A DNA stretch of 64,000 nucleotides from Pelagibacteraceae bacterium AG-325-E08 (GTDB taxonomy: Bacteria > Pseudomonadota > Alphaproteobacteria > Pelagibacterales > Pelagibacteraceae). The stretch is taken from assembly GCA_003282985.1 (NCBI GenBank), contig QBYE01000001.1:62001-126000 (forward strand), written 5' to 3'. Below, piece after piece: positions 33,412 to 42,748 of the stretch. Positions within the stretch are counted from its first letter, which is position 1, and each line of letters starts with the position of its first letter. The notes under the pieces were generated by a model that was given only the letters and a program-made list of their open reading frames with translations, ran no database searches and was not told the DNA's origin. A program made the position numbers and the translations under genes.

Positions 33412-34246
33412 TTAAATTATATCCTAATTCAATTATTTCTTTATTTAAATTTTTATTTACTTTTTTAACTATATCATCTGGTAATTTATTTTGCCATTTA
33501 TTTTGAAAACCAAGATTAAAAAAGTTAATTTTTTTTCCTTTATCAGAATAAATACTTTCTTCAAACCCTAAGGTATTTTCTTTATTTTTTAAACTTGCAA
33601 AGTTTGTGGACTTTATTGCATTAAAAAATTTATTATCTTCGATTTTATTTGTTTCATTTCTTAGTTCATTTATAAAATTAATTACCTTTTTAAAAACAGG
33701 TACAATATTTTCTTCAAAATCTTCATATTTTATGAATAAAACTTTAAAATCTTTATTATCTCTCCAAGACTTGTAATGATCAGACCAGGTTCCTAAAAAG
33801 GTAAAATTACTGTGATCTTCATTAAAAGTTTTTTCAATTAATGATGATTTTTTATCGACAATTTTTTCATATGACGTTTCGTAAGATAGTGAGTAATGAT
33901 GACTCATAGATAAAATAACATTTCTTGGATCTCTAACTATATAAATAGCACCTTTAGTTTGTTTTTGTGAAGTAAACTTATATCCATCAAACTCCTCTAA
34001 AGAGTTATGAGTTTTTAAAAAAACATCTTTATGACTAAAAAAATGATTTTGATTTAAAATCCAGTTTTGTGCTGTCTCTTTTTTTGATGACATGTCGTTC
34101 TTAGAAAATTTCAGTGAAGGAAACTGTAAAATATTATATAATAGATTAAATTCAAATTTACCAGTATCTGAAAAAAAGTAAGCTGATAATAATGATCTTA
34201 AAAAAGTATTTCCACTTTTTGGGTATGATGCAATCCAAGTTATCAT
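33404..34246 (-). CDS. Sulfotransferase-domain protein (paralogue 1)
   Basis: The 280-residue protein begins MITWIASYPKSGNTFLRSLL, where YPKSGNT is the 5'-phosphosulfate loop for PAPS, and has YIVRDPRNVILSMSHHY (about 101-117) as the 3'-phosphate-binding segment. FIKYEDFEEN and FFNLGFQNKWQNKLPD near the C terminus are typical of bacterial sulfotransferases. It would transfer sulfate from PAPS to an unknown alcohol or amine. A clear paralogue lies at 44645-45487. Confidence 0.88.
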   Translation of the reverse strand: MITWIASYPKSGNTFLRSLLSAYFFSDTGKFEFNLLYNILQFPSLKFSKNDMSSKKETAQNWILNQNHFFSHKDVFLKTHNSLEEFDGYKFTSQKQTKGAIYIVRDPRNVILSMSHHYSLSYETSYEKIVDKKSSLIEKTFNEDHSNFTFLGTWSDHYKSWRDNKDFKVLFIKYEDFEENIVPVFKKVINFINELRNETNKIEDNKFFNAIKSTNFASLKNKENTLGFEESIYSDKGKKINFFNLGFQNKWQNKLPDDIVKKVNKNLNKEIIELGYNLNE

Positions 34247-34261
34247 TCAAAAAACATTTAA

Positions 34262-34336
34262 TGGAGCGGGCAAAGGGGGTCGAACCCTCGACCTTCTCGT
34301 TGGCAACGAGACGCTCTACCACTGAGCTATGCCCGC
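34262..34336 (-). tRNA. tRNA-Gly (anticodon GCC)
   Basis: Read on the minus strand, a 75-base cloverleaf including an encoded CCA (34262-34264). The acceptor stem GCGGGCA pairs with TGCCCGC-type 3' strand, with discriminator T; the D arm is AGCTCAGTGGTAGAGC; the anticodon arm is TCTCG-TTGCCAA-CGAGA giving anticodon GCC; the T arm is GAGGG-TTCGACC-CCCT. A good sigma-70 promoter lies just upstream. Confidence 0.97.
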
Positions 34337-34347
34337 AAAATTAAGTT

Positions 34348-34376
34348 AGTATAAATAGTTGTTTTTTTTAATTCAA
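34348..34376 (-). promoter_or_regulatory. Sigma-70-type promoter of tRNA-Gly
   Basis: On the minus strand, -35 TTGAAT (34371-34376) and -10 TATACT (34348-34353) are separated by 17 bases, mostly A-tract. The expected start is about 5 bases before the 5' end of the tRNA. Its close match to consensus and spacing make it one of the more credible promoters in this AT-rich window. Confidence 0.75.
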
Positions 34377-34404
34377 GCAATATTAAATATGATATATTGA
34401 AAAT

Positions 34405-35052
34405 ATGAAAAAAAATGATTTGCCAAAAATAGTTTCTGTATTTCCATTAAGTAATTTTATAATTTTTCCAAAAACTACAGTGCCTCTGAATATATTTGAG
34501 CCTAGATATATTGATATGATCAATGATAGTATGCGATCAAACAAGTTTATTGGAATGATCCAGCCCAGAACATCTGCTGAGGATATTAATCAAGCTCCAA
34601 AATTACATGAAATAGGCTGTATGGGTAAAATAATGAGTTTTAAAGAAAATGATAATGGTCAGTTTTTGATAGAGCTTAAAGGACTAATTAGATTTAAGAT
34701 TATAAATGAAATCAAATCAAGTAAACAATATAGAGAATGCGAGGTGAACTTTACTGATTTTTATGATGATCTAGATAGTAAAAAAGAAAATCTTCAATTT
34801 TCGGATTTAAAACTTATTTTTAAAGATCTTAAAACCCTTTTTGAGAAAAGAGGATTTGTAATTAATTGGAAAGCATTAGAAAAACAAAGTCTAGATGAAA
34901 CCATAAACGCTTTAGCAATGGCATCACCATTTACTCTAGAAGAAAAACAAATTTTATTAGAGGCAAAAAATCTAGAATTAAGAAAAACTAAGATTTCAGA
35001 AATATTAACAACCTACTCTTTCGATAATTATAATAATACAACCGTTCAATAA
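34405..35052 (+). CDS. LON substrate-binding domain protein
   Basis: A 215-residue protein consisting of the N-terminal domain of Lon proteases only: VSVFPLSNFIIFPKTTVPLNIFEPRY (cited in part: FPKTTVPLNIFEPRY, about 22-36), then GMIQPR, GCMGKI and the helical half ending in MASPFTLEEKQILLE. It lacks the ATPase and protease parts. Such proteins are widespread in alphaproteobacteria; a role in binding unfolded or regulatory proteins is inferred. Convergent with the ubiH-like gene, 2 bases apart. Confidence 0.9.
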   Translation: MKKNDLPKIVSVFPLSNFIIFPKTTVPLNIFEPRYIDMINDSMRSNKFIGMIQPRTSAEDINQAPKLHEIGCMGKIMSFKENDNGQFLIELKGLIRFKIINEIKSSKQYRECEVNFTDFYDDLDSKKENLQFSDLKLIFKDLKTLFEKRGFVINWKALEKQSLDETINALAMASPFTLEEKQILLEAKNLELRKTKISEILTTYSFDNYNNTTVQ

Positions 35053-35054
35053 TT

Positions 35055-36125
35055 CTATATTTGCAATCCACTATTTGCAATTTTTTCAAAAGATTTATTT
35101 AAAAACTTATTTTTTCCAAATAACTGGATGGACTTAGTTAAAACATTATTATTTATTTTACCCTCTAAATTAAAAAACTCATAAACTAAATCAATACCTT
35201 TCGAAAAAAGATAATTTTTATGTTTTACTCTTTTCTCAAAATCAATGCATATTGAACTATCTATTTCTAATCCAAGATCTAATTTAAATTTTATCAATTC
35301 AGAGATTACTTTTATGTCCCTAATTGACATATTGAAACCTTGGCCTGCTAATGGATGTATCTTGTGTAATAAATCACCAAAAGCTAAAATATTCTTATAA
35401 TAATAAGTTCTAAGGTTGGATGCTTTTAATTCAAAAGAACCAAAGTCACTAAATTTTAAAATAGAATATTTTTTATTATATTTTTTAATTAAATTTTTTA
35501 GATCTAAATTCTGGTTTCCTTTAATAGAATAAACAATTGATGTCTTAGTTGCTGATATTGGTAAAAAAGCGATAGGGCCTTTTCTAGTAAAAGTCTGAGT
35601 TGCAATATTATTTTTGATCTTTTTATGAGTAATGATAGCTGTATTAGCAAAACTCTTATAATTTTTTTTTATCTTTTTGAAAAAAAACTTTTTTGAGACT
35701 CCAGTATTGCTGTCACAATTTATTATTAAATTATAATCCTTAATTTTCAAATTTTTATAATTTTTTTTTGTTTTAAAATTACATAATTTGTTTTTAGACA
35801 GATTAGATAATAACTTTTTTTGTAATTCATAATTCTTAATTATTCCAAAAAGTGGTTCATTATTTTTTTCAAAATTCAAAATATTTTCATCAGAAAGTTT
35901 ATCAGAAAAAATTTCGATTTTATCTATATCCCAAGTAATATTTTTTATATCCAAAATATTTTTGTTAAAAAAATCTAAATTTTCTTTTGAGATTCCGATA
36001 GTTCTGCCTTTATTAAGATATGATTTAGGTTCAGTAAAAAAAAGATCAACTATCATTCCTTGGTTAACTAAAGATTTAGCTAAACTCAAACTTGTTAATC
36101 CACCGCCTATTATACCTAGTTTCAT
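35055..36125 (-). CDS. FAD-dependent UbiH/VisC-family ubiquinone biosynthesis hydroxylase
   Basis: I use the ATG at 36123-36125, so the protein starts MKLGIIGGGLTSLSLAKSL with the FAD GxGxxG loop at the very N terminus; a longer frame would overlap ftsK. FGDLLHKIHPLAGQGFNMSI (about 265-284) is the second FAD-binding motif typical of UbiH/UbiF/UbiI/COQ6 aromatic hydroxylases. It likely hydroxylates the ubiquinone ring; the ring position cannot be told. About 356 residues, slightly short for the family. Divergent from ftsK with only 30 bases between the two starts. Confidence 0.87.
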   Translation of the reverse strand: MKLGIIGGGLTSLSLAKSLVNQGMIVDLFFTEPKSYLNKGRTIGISKENLDFFNKNILDIKNITWDIDKIEIFSDKLSDENILNFEKNNEPLFGIIKNYELQKKLLSNLSKNKLCNFKTKKNYKNLKIKDYNLIINCDSNTGVSKKFFFKKIKKNYKSFANTAIITHKKIKNNIATQTFTRKGPIAFLPISATKTSIVYSIKGNQNLDLKNLIKKYNKKYSILKFSDFGSFELKASNLRTYYYKNILAFGDLLHKIHPLAGQGFNMSIRDIKVISELIKFKLDLGLEIDSSICIDFEKRVKHKNYLFSKGIDLVYEFFNLEGKINNNVLTKSIQLFGKNKFLNKSFEKIANSGLQI

Positions 36126-36155
36126 AATATTTTTAATTTTAACAATAAAAATTAG

Positions 36156-38279
36156 ATGATACAAAGTGATAAATTTGATTCATCAAAAATGGATATAAAA
36201 AAACTATCTAACACAGCTTTAACGTTTCTTATCAAGCGTTTAATTGAGATATTTGGTATTTTAGTCTTTCTGTTTGGTGTTTTAATGCTTATGGCATTAA
36301 TTTCATATTCTCCTGAAGATCCAAATTTTATTTTTCCAGAAAATACAGATATTAAGAATATATTAGGATATCAGGGTAGTTTTATATCTGATCTTATTTT
36401 TCAATCTGTCGGGTTAATTGCTTATTTAATTCCAATTACATTAATATTCACTGGAATAAATATTTTTAAACGTAAAGAAATTTTTCTGATAATTGAAAAT
36501 ACTTTTTATATTGTAGTTTATTCTTTTTTTGGATCTGTATTCTTTAGCCTTTTTTATTTGAACACTTTTACTCTTTATATAAATGGCAATGGTGGATTTG
36601 TTGGGAACTATTTAGGTGACTCATTTATCAAAAATTTAACCAACTCATATGGTGATGTTTTATTCTACTTATTTATTTTAGTGACACTTTTATTTTTTTT
36701 AATTAGTATAAATTTTAATTTAAAAAACTCTTTTTTAAATTTTAAAAAATTTATAAATTTTATTTTCAAAAAAAGTCCAAAGAATTATACAAATCAGAAT
36801 GAAGTTATAAATGAATTTATACCTCAAGAAGAGATAAAAGATTTAATTCAAGAAGACTTACCATTTATTAAAGCAGATGCTAATAAATCATTAAATAAAA
36901 ATAAATTTTTTTTACCTTCTATAGATTTGTTAAAAATTTCAACTGAAAAGAAAAAAGTTCAATCAAACGATAACTCAAATAATAATCCAGATTTTTTAGA
37001 AAAAATTCTTTTAGATTTTGGTGTAGATGGTAAAATCAAAAAAGTTAGTCATGGCCCAGTTGTTACTCTTAATGAATTTGAACCTGCAGCAGGTGTAAAA
37101 GTTTCAAAAATAATTAATCTTTCAGATGATATCGCAAGAAATACTAGTTCAGAGTCGGCCCGAATAGCAACTATTCCAGGTAGTAACACAGTGGGAATTG
37201 AACTCCCTAATTCACATAGAGAAAATGTTTATTTAAGTGAAATTTTAAATAGTACAGATTTTAAAAAGAAAGAAATAAAATTGCCTATAGCACTAGGTAA
37301 AAATATTTCTGGGACACCAATAATTGGTGATCTATCATCAATGCCACATTTACTAATTGCTGGAACAACCGGATCTGGTAAATCTGTTTGTATAAATACT
37401 ATAATTTTATCACTCCTTTACAAACATACTCCAGAAAAATGTAAATTCATTCTTATAGATCCTAAAATGTTGGAACTATCTACATATGAAGGTGTTCCAC
37501 ATTTACTTTGTCCTGTAATTACTGAAGCAAAAAAAGCAGCTTCAGTTTTAGGTTGGGTTGTTAAAGAAATGGAGAGTAGATATCGGTTAATGACAAAAGA
37601 GGGTGTAAGAAACATTGATGGTTATAATACAAAACATAAATTACCTATGCCCTATATAGTTGTTGTAGTAGATGAAATGTCTGATCTAATGTTAGTAGCA
37701 GGAAAAGAAATTGAAAATTATATCCAAAAATTATCTCAAATGGCAAGGGCAGCTGGTATCCATATAATAATGGCAACTCAAAGACCTAGCGTTGATGTAA
37801 TAACAGGAACAATTAAAGCTAATTTTCCGACTAGAATATCTTTTCAAGTAACGTCCAAAATTGACAGTCGAACTATTTTAGGAGAACAAGGAGCTGAACA
37901 ATTGTTGGGTAAAGGAGACATGTTATATATGTCTTCAGCAAATAGGATTGTTAGAATACATGCTCCTTTTGTTTCTGATAATGAAATAGAAAAAATAAAC
38001 AATTTTTTAAGATCTCAAGCAGAACCAGATTATGTAGATGAAATTTTAAATTTTGTTGATGAAAAAGAAATAAATGAGTCTACAAAAAATCAAGGAGATA
38101 AAGATGAACTTTACCAGACTGCTGTGGAGATAATTAAATCTGAAGGTAAAGCCTCAACATCTTTTTTACAAAGAAAACTACAAATTGGCTATAACAGGGC
38201 TGCAAGAATTATTGATATGATGGAGGCAGATGGCATTGTTAGTAAAGCTAATCATGTTGGCAAAAGAGATGTTCTTTAA
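36156..38279 (+). CDS. ftsK: DNA translocase FtsK
   Basis: A 707-residue protein, short for FtsK: four N-terminal membrane helices (about 22-46, 78-100, 108-135, 160-180), a brief Lys/Asn-rich linker, the alpha/beta motor (GVKVSKIINLSDDIA; Walker A AGTTGSGKSVC near 406; Walker B YIVVVVDEMSDLM; ATQRPSVDVITG), and the C-terminal gamma domain (GYNRAARIIDMMEADGIV) that reads KOPS sequences. It coordinates septum formation with chromosome dimer resolution. Its stop overlaps the lolA-like start. Confidence 0.96.
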   Translation: MIQSDKFDSSKMDIKKLSNTALTFLIKRLIEIFGILVFLFGVLMLMALISYSPEDPNFIFPENTDIKNILGYQGSFISDLIFQSVGLIAYLIPITLIFTGINIFKRKEIFLIIENTFYIVVYSFFGSVFFSLFYLNTFTLYINGNGGFVGNYLGDSFIKNLTNSYGDVLFYLFILVTLLFFLISINFNLKNSFLNFKKFINFIFKKSPKNYTNQNEVINEFIPQEEIKDLIQEDLPFIKADANKSLNKNKFFLPSIDLLKISTEKKKVQSNDNSNNNPDFLEKILLDFGVDGKIKKVSHGPVVTLNEFEPAAGVKVSKIINLSDDIARNTSSESARIATIPGSNTVGIELPNSHRENVYLSEILNSTDFKKKEIKLPIALGKNISGTPIIGDLSSMPHLLIAGTTGSGKSVCINTIILSLLYKHTPEKCKFILIDPKMLELSTYEGVPHLLCPVITEAKKAASVLGWVVKEMESRYRLMTKEGVRNIDGYNTKHKLPMPYIVVVVDEMSDLMLVAGKEIENYIQKLSQMARAAGIHIIMATQRPSVDVITGTIKANFPTRISFQVTSKIDSRTILGEQGAEQLLGKGDMLYMSSANRIVRIHAPFVSDNEIEKINNFLRSQAEPDYVDEILNFVDEKEINESTKNQGDKDELYQTAVEIIKSEGKASTSFLQRKLQIGYNRAARIIDMMEADGIVSKANHVGKRDVL

Positions 38280-38827
38280 TGAAAAAAATATTTTTAATAG
38301 CTGTTTTTTTAATTTTAACAAAAAATTCATTTGCATCTATAAAAGACAATATAATTACAAAACTAAAAGAAGTTGAAAATATATCTTTTGAATTTGAACA
38401 AAATATTAATGGAAAAATTGAGAGTGGGAATTGTATTATTGAATACCCCAGAAAAATCAATTGTAAATATAACTTAGGTAATAAGAAAATTTTAATTTCA
38501 AATGGTAAGTCTGTAGTAATAAAAACTTTAAGCAGTTATTATATTTATCCATTAAAAAAAACTCCTTTAAACACAATTTTAGACAAAGATTTTTTACTAA
38601 AAAAAATCAAAAACTTAAAAGAAAGAGATATTGATAAGAAATTTGTAAATTTTAGTTTTCTAGAAAATGAAAATCAAATAAATTTATTTTTTGATAAAAC
38701 TACATTTAACCTAATTGGTTGGCAAACAATTGATATTTATCAAAATATTAGTATTACTTATCTCTCATCAATTAAGCGAAATCAAAAGCTAAAAAAAAAT
38801 TTATTTTTACTTCCACAAAAAGAATAA
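38279..38827 (+). CDS. lolA: Outer-membrane lipoprotein carrier protein LolA-like
   Basis: The 182-residue protein has a signal peptide (about residues 1-20, NSFAS) and the LolA-type layout: VENISFEFEQNINGKIESG followed by a CIIEYPRKINCKY strand where most LolA proteins have a RPG-type loop. It begins at the A of the ftsK stop (TAATG). The ftsK-lolA order is common in alphaproteobacteria and supports the call. It would carry lipoproteins across the periplasm. Confidence 0.85.
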   Translation: MKKIFLIAVFLILTKNSFASIKDNIITKLKEVENISFEFEQNINGKIESGNCIIEYPRKINCKYNLGNKKILISNGKSVVIKTLSSYYIYPLKKTPLNTILDKDFLLKKIKNLKERDIDKKFVNFSFLENENQINLFFDKTTFNLIGWQTIDIYQNISITYLSSIKRNQKLKKNLFLLPQKE

Positions 38828-38833
38828 TCTGAT

Positions 38834-39337
38834 TTAATAAAGTATTGTCTCTGTTTTAAAAACTTTCATGCCTCTTGAGATATAATTGTTGAGTGCATTT
38901 TTGTGATCCAATGAACATGTGTGTACCCATACTCGTTTAGGTTTTTTCAAAAATGAATTTTTAATAGCTGTTGATAAAATGAATGAGCCTAATTTCTTAT
39001 TTTGATATTCTGCTAATAATCCTAAGTATGCAATTTCAACTTCATTAGCTTCAAGATGTAAAATTAATTCAAAATAACCAGCAAAATCACCTTTTGCTTT
39101 TAAAACATATGTTTCAACTTTTGAGTTGGACACATACTCTATCCACTGTTTTTCAGTCCAAACTAGTCTATCTACCCAATTATGACTCTTACCAATATTT
39201 TTGTAAAAAAATTTATTTAATTGAAAATCTACTGGATTAACAATTTCAACTGTGTATTCATCTGAATTATAAAAAGAATCTCTAAGATCATTAAGAGATG
39301 TTATTTCTAAATAATTTCTTTCGACTTTTTTATTCAC
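38834..39337 (-). CDS. GNAT-family N-acetyltransferase
   Basis: A 167-residue acetyltransferase: VEIAYLGLLAEYQNKKLGSF (about 100-119) is the acetyl-CoA-binding motif A, with the Q-x-x-x-L-G form of the pyrophosphate loop, and VWVHTCSLDHKNALNNYISRG is motif B. The N-terminal half carries an aromatic-rich block (NWVDRLVWTEKQW). Substrate unknown. It overlaps the HIT gene by 4 bases at the end of the his operon. Confidence 0.88.
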   Translation of the reverse strand: MNKKVERNYLEITSLNDLRDSFYNSDEYTVEIVNPVDFQLNKFFYKNIGKSHNWVDRLVWTEKQWIEYVSNSKVETYVLKAKGDFAGYFELILHLEANEVEIAYLGLLAEYQNKKLGSFILSTAIKNSFLKKPKRVWVHTCSLDHKNALNNYISRGMKVFKTETILY

Positions 39338-39699
39338 TCTACCATCTTGCCAACTTTTTCTCCTCCAAACAAATGAAAATGCAAATGAGGTACCTCTTGA
39401 CCCCCATGCTCACTTATATTAGCCAGTGCCCGATATCCTTTACCAGTATCTACTGAAATTTGAAGTTTTTTTGCAACAATATTTATTCCTTTCAATAATC
39501 CAACCATTTCATCTGGGGAGGCATTAGTACTGAAGTCATCTAGGTCTAGGTATTTTCCTTTGGGTATAACCAGTGCATGAATTTTTTTTTGAGGATTTAT
39601 ATCGTAAAAAGATAGCACAAAATTATCCTCATAAATTTTTTTACAAGGTATTTCTCCTCTTAATATTTTTGCAAAAATATTATTATCGTCGTAACTCAT
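39334..39699 (-). CDS. HIT-family (HinT-like) nucleotide-binding protein
   Basis: The 121-residue protein has the HinT layout: FAKILRGEIPCKKIYED at the N terminus, INPQKKIHALVIPK in the middle and the histidine triad VPHLHFHLFGG near residues 106-116. HinT proteins hydrolyse adenosine phosphoramidates such as aminoacyl-AMP. It overlaps hisE by 4 bases; HIT genes next to hisE are common in alphaproteobacteria. Confidence 0.94.
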   Translation of the reverse strand: MSYDDNNIFAKILRGEIPCKKIYEDNFVLSFYDINPQKKIHALVIPKGKYLDLDDFSTNASPDEMVGLLKGINIVAKKLQISVDTGKGYRALANISEHGGQEVPHLHFHLFGGEKVGKMVE

Positions 39700-39968
39700 T
39701 TTTTTCTTTTATCGAGCTCACCCATTATGTCCTCAACTTTTATATCATTTGCCTCAAGATACATTATCAAATGATAAAAAACATCTGCTGCCTCATGAAT
39801 TTTATTGGTATCTTTTTCTACAGCCTCTATCAGTTCATTTATCTCCTCTAAAACTTTTGCTCTACTTAAAGATTTATCGTTAAGTAATTTGTTAGTATAT
39901 GAGCCCTCTTTTGGGGATTTTTTTCTATCTCTAGCGAGACTGAACAAATTTTCTAAAGTATTAAGCAT
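39696..39968 (-). CDS. hisE: Phosphoribosyl-ATP pyrophosphatase
   Basis: A 90-residue all-helical MazG-like enzyme: SYTNKLLNDKSLSRAKVLEE followed by EEINELIEAVE and EAADVFYHLIMYLEA supply the acidic metal-binding residues (ExxE and ExxD). It catalyses the second step of histidine synthesis as a stand-alone enzyme, hisI being elsewhere. It starts 1 base after the hisF stop. Confidence 0.95.
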   Translation of the reverse strand: MLNTLENLFSLARDRKKSPKEGSYTNKLLNDKSLSRAKVLEEINELIEAVEKDTNKIHEAADVFYHLIMYLEANDIKVEDIMGELDKRKK

Positions 39969-39969
39969 T

Positions 39970-40725
39970 CTAAATTCTAACAGGTATTCCCTTTGAGTCC
40001 AAATATTCCTTGGCTTCTTTTATAGAATGTTTTCCATAATGAAATATAGACGCTGCTAAAACTGCACTGGCATTTCCTAACTTTATACCATCAACTAAAT
40101 GATCTAAGTTCCCAACACCACCTGATGCAATTATAGGAATATTAACTTTAGATGAAATTTTAGACATTAGATCAATATCATAACCAACTTGTGTTCCATC
40201 TCTATCCATTGAAGTTACTAATAGTTCTCCAGCACCATTTTCTTCCATTTGTTTTGCGTACTCCAAGGTATCAATGCCGCTGTTATTTCTTCCTCCATGT
40301 GTAAATACTTCCCATTTATCTCCATTCTTTTTTGCATCTATTGCAACTACAATACATTGAGATCCAAACTTTTTTGAACTATCGATAACAACTTTTGAAT
40401 TTTCGACCGCAGCTGTATTTATTGAAACTTTATCTGCACCACAATTAAGTAACTTTGAAATATCTTCAATACTTCTTACTCCACCTCCAACGGTCAAGGG
40501 AACGAAACATTTCTTTGAGGTTTGTTCAACAACATCGTAAATTGTATCTCTATTTTCATTGGAGGCAGTAATATCTAAAAAACAAATTTCATCTGCACCA
40601 CCATCACTATAAATTTTTGCTTGTTCAACAGGGTCTCCTGCATCCTTAAGGCCTACAAAGTTTATTCCTTTAACGACACGGCCATTTTTAACGTCTAAAC
40701 ATGGAATTATTCTATTTTTAAGCAT
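39970..40725 (-). CDS. hisF: Imidazole glycerol phosphate synthase cyclase subunit
   Basis: A 251-residue TIM barrel: [17 protein letters not shown] with the catalytic Asp11-type residue, [21 protein letters not shown] with the second catalytic Asp, and [11 protein letters not shown]. With HisH it makes IGP and AICAR from PRFAR. It overlaps hisA by 8 bases in the hisB-H-A-F-E run. Confidence 0.97.
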   Translation of the reverse strand: MLKNRIIPCLDVKNGRVVKGINFVGLKDAGDPVEQAKIYSDGGADEICFLDITASNENRDTIYDVVEQTSKKCFVPLTVGGGVRSIEDISKLLNCGADKVSINTAAVENSKVVIDSSKKFGSQCIVVAIDAKKNGDKWEVFTHGGRNNSGIDTLEYAKQMEENGAGELLVTSMDRDGTQVGYDIDLMSKISSKVNIPIIASGGVGNLDHLVDGIKLGNASAVLAASIFHYGKHSIKEAKEYLDSKGIPVRI

Positions 40726-41434
40726 CTTCCTTCACTAGTTCTGCTAATTTAATATCACCATCATAAATAGCTTTACCAACTATTATTCCCTCAATATTTT
40801 TCAAACTTTTTGCTTTTTTAACATCATTAATTGAGGATACACCTCCAGAAATTATCACCGGGCAGTTAGATGTATCAGCAACTTTTGAAGTTTCCTCGAA
40901 ATTCGGGCTTTTTTTCATTCCATCTCGATTGATATCTGTGAAAATCAATCTACTTACACCGTAATCATTTACTTCTTTTAAGTAATCTAAAGTTAATTGA
41001 TTAGAATTTTCTTTCCATCCAGCTACTGACAATAACCCATCTTTAGCATCTAAACCTAAAGCAATTTTATTTGGGAATTTATTACATGCTTCTTTTAAAA
41101 AATTTTTATCATTAATCGCAGCACTTCCTAGAATAACTTTCTCAACACCAACATCAGTGTATTTCTGGATACTTTCTAAATTTCTAATACCTCCACCTAT
41201 CTCAACCTTTAAATCAAATTTACCAACTATATCTTGAATAATATCTAGATTTACTGTTTTACCTGTTAATGCCCCATCTAGATCTACAATGTGTAAATTT
41301 TTAAAACCATGATCTTTATATTTTTCAGCTTGTTCAACTGGTGAAATTTCATACTCAGTTTTATTATCAAAATCTCCTTTGACTAATCTTACACACTTTT
41401 TATCTTTAATATCTATTGCTGGAAATATTTTCAT
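40718..41434 (-). CDS. hisA: Phosphoribosylformimino-AICAR ribotide isomerase
   Basis: A 238-residue TIM barrel paralogous to His[21 protein letters not shown] with the catalytic Asp8, [24 protein letters not shown] with the second catalytic Asp, and IISGGVSS. It directly follows hisH (stop and start adjacent). Converts ProFAR to PRFAR by an Amadori rearrangement. Confidence 0.97.
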   Translation of the reverse strand: MKIFPAIDIKDKKCVRLVKGDFDNKTEYEISPVEQAEKYKDHGFKNLHIVDLDGALTGKTVNLDIIQDIVGKFDLKVEIGGGIRNLESIQKYTDVGVEKVILGSAAINDKNFLKEACNKFPNKIALGLDAKDGLLSVAGWKENSNQLTLDYLKEVNDYGVSRLIFTDINRDGMKKSPNFEETSKVADTSNCPVIISGGVSSINDVKKAKSLKNIEGIIVGKAIYDGDIKLAELVKEDA

Positions 41435-42061
41435 TTATAAACTTATAAAATTATTAATTATTTTAAGTCCTGTCTTGTCACTTTTTTCAGGGTGAAATTG
41501 GGTTCCAAAGATATTTTCTTTTTCAACTGAACAAACAATATTTGATGAATAATCTATCGTAGCTGAAATTACATTTTTTTCATTTGGTACAAATTCATAA
41601 CTATGTACGAAGTACATATGAGAATTATTTTCTATATTTTGAAAAATTTTACTATCTTTAACAATATTAATTTGATTCCAACCAATATGAGGAAGTTTAA
41701 ATTTTCCATCTTGATTATCTATTTTTGAAACTTTACCCGAAATCCAACCAAGGCCTTTAGTTTCTGTTTCTTCATAACCAATATCAGCAAACATTTGTAG
41801 GCCAACACAAATTCCAAGAAGAGGTTTTTTATTATTTATTACAAATTCATTTAAACTGTCTGTAAGACCATTAATTTTGTTTAAAGCATCCACACAGCTC
41901 TTAAATGAACCCTGACCTGGTAAAACTATTTTATCACTTGATTTGATCTTATTTAAATCTGAGGTAACCTCAATATTTACTTTATTTTTAGCAACCTCCT
42001 TAAAGGAGTTTATCACTGAGCTTATATTACCCGAATTATAGTCAACAATGGTGACGTTCAT
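41435..42061 (-). CDS. hisH: Imidazole glycerol phosphate synthase glutaminase subunit
   Basis: A 208-residue class I glutaminase: VDYNSGNISSV at the N terminus, VLPGQGSF oxyanion loop, nucleophile Cys in LLGICVGLQMFA (about 86) and the His/Glu pair in GTQFHPEKS. It supplies ammonia to HisF. Five bases downstream of hisB. Confidence 0.97.
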   Translation of the reverse strand: MNVTIVDYNSGNISSVINSFKEVAKNKVNIEVTSDLNKIKSSDKIVLPGQGSFKSCVDALNKINGLTDSLNEFVINNKKPLLGICVGLQMFADIGYEETETKGLGWISGKVSKIDNQDGKFKLPHIGWNQINIVKDSKIFQNIENNSHMYFVHSYEFVPNEKNVISATIDYSSNIVCSVEKENIFGTQFHPEKSDKTGLKIINNFISL

Positions 42062-42066
42062 TAAAC

Positions 42067-42657
42067 TTATAGAGAACCTTTAGTCGATGGAATTGTTTTT
42101 CTATTCCTAGGGTCCATTTCTAACGCGGTTCTTAATGATCTTGCCAATCCTTTAAAACAAGACTCAATAATGTGGTGACTGTTATCACCATAAATATTCT
42201 CAACGTGTAAAGTAATTCCAGCAGCTTGGGCAAAAGCTTGGAACCACTCTTTAAACAATTCTGTATCCATTTCTCCAAGTTTTTCTACTTTAAGCTTAAC
42301 TTTCCAAATCAAATAAGGTCTATTAGAAATATCTATAGCAACACGTGATAAAGTTTCATCCATAGGTATCATTGCGTGAGCATATCTTCTTATACCAACA
42401 GATTTTTTCAAAGCCTTTTTTAATGCCTCACCTATTGCAATCCCAGTGTCCTCAGTTGTGTGATGAAGGTCAATATGAGTGTCACCTTTAGCTTTAATAT
42501 TCATATCAATTGATGAGTGCTTGGATAATTGTTCTAGCATATGATTTAAAAAACCTATCCCAGTATCAATTTTATATTTTCCTTTGCCATCAATATTAAT
42601 ATCAACACTAATGCTAGTCTCTTTTGTTTTTCTACTAATTTTGCCTTTACGCTTCAT
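42067..42657 (-). CDS. hisB: Imidazoleglycerol-phosphate dehydratase
   Basis: The 196-residue monofunctional enzyme shows the two metal-binding blocks [16 protein letters not shown] and [13 protein letters not shown], plus [14 protein letters not shown]. There is no fused histidinol phosphatase. It heads the hisB-H-A-F-E minus-strand operon and is divergent from hslVU over 91 bases, a pairing conserved in alphaproteobacteria. Confidence 0.97.
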   Translation of the reverse strand: MKRKGKISRKTKETSISVDINIDGKGKYKIDTGIGFLNHMLEQLSKHSSIDMNIKAKGDTHIDLHHTTEDTGIAIGEALKKALKKSVGIRRYAHAMIPMDETLSRVAIDISNRPYLIWKVKLKVEKLGEMDTELFKEWFQAFAQAAGITLHVENIYGDNSHHIIESCFKGLARSLRTALEMDPRNRKTIPSTKGSL

Positions 42658-42713
42658 AATTAAAATTAGGTATACATATATTATTCAATTATGGCAATAA
42701 TACTAAACCTGGG

Positions 42714-42743
42714 CTTGAACTATTGAATTTAGTATCCATTTAT
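42714..42743 (+). promoter_or_regulatory. Candidate heat-shock (sigma-32-type) promoter of hslVU
   Basis: CTTGAA at 42714-42719 and CCATTTAT at 42736-42743 are separated by 16 bases, close to the sigma-32 pattern (CTTGAA and CCCCATnT-like). The site lies exactly upstream of a heat-shock operon. The predicted start of transcription falls at or next to the hslV ATG (42749), which would make a leaderless message; no convincing ribosome site precedes that ATG. Confidence 0.45.
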
Positions 42744-42748
42744 AGGCT

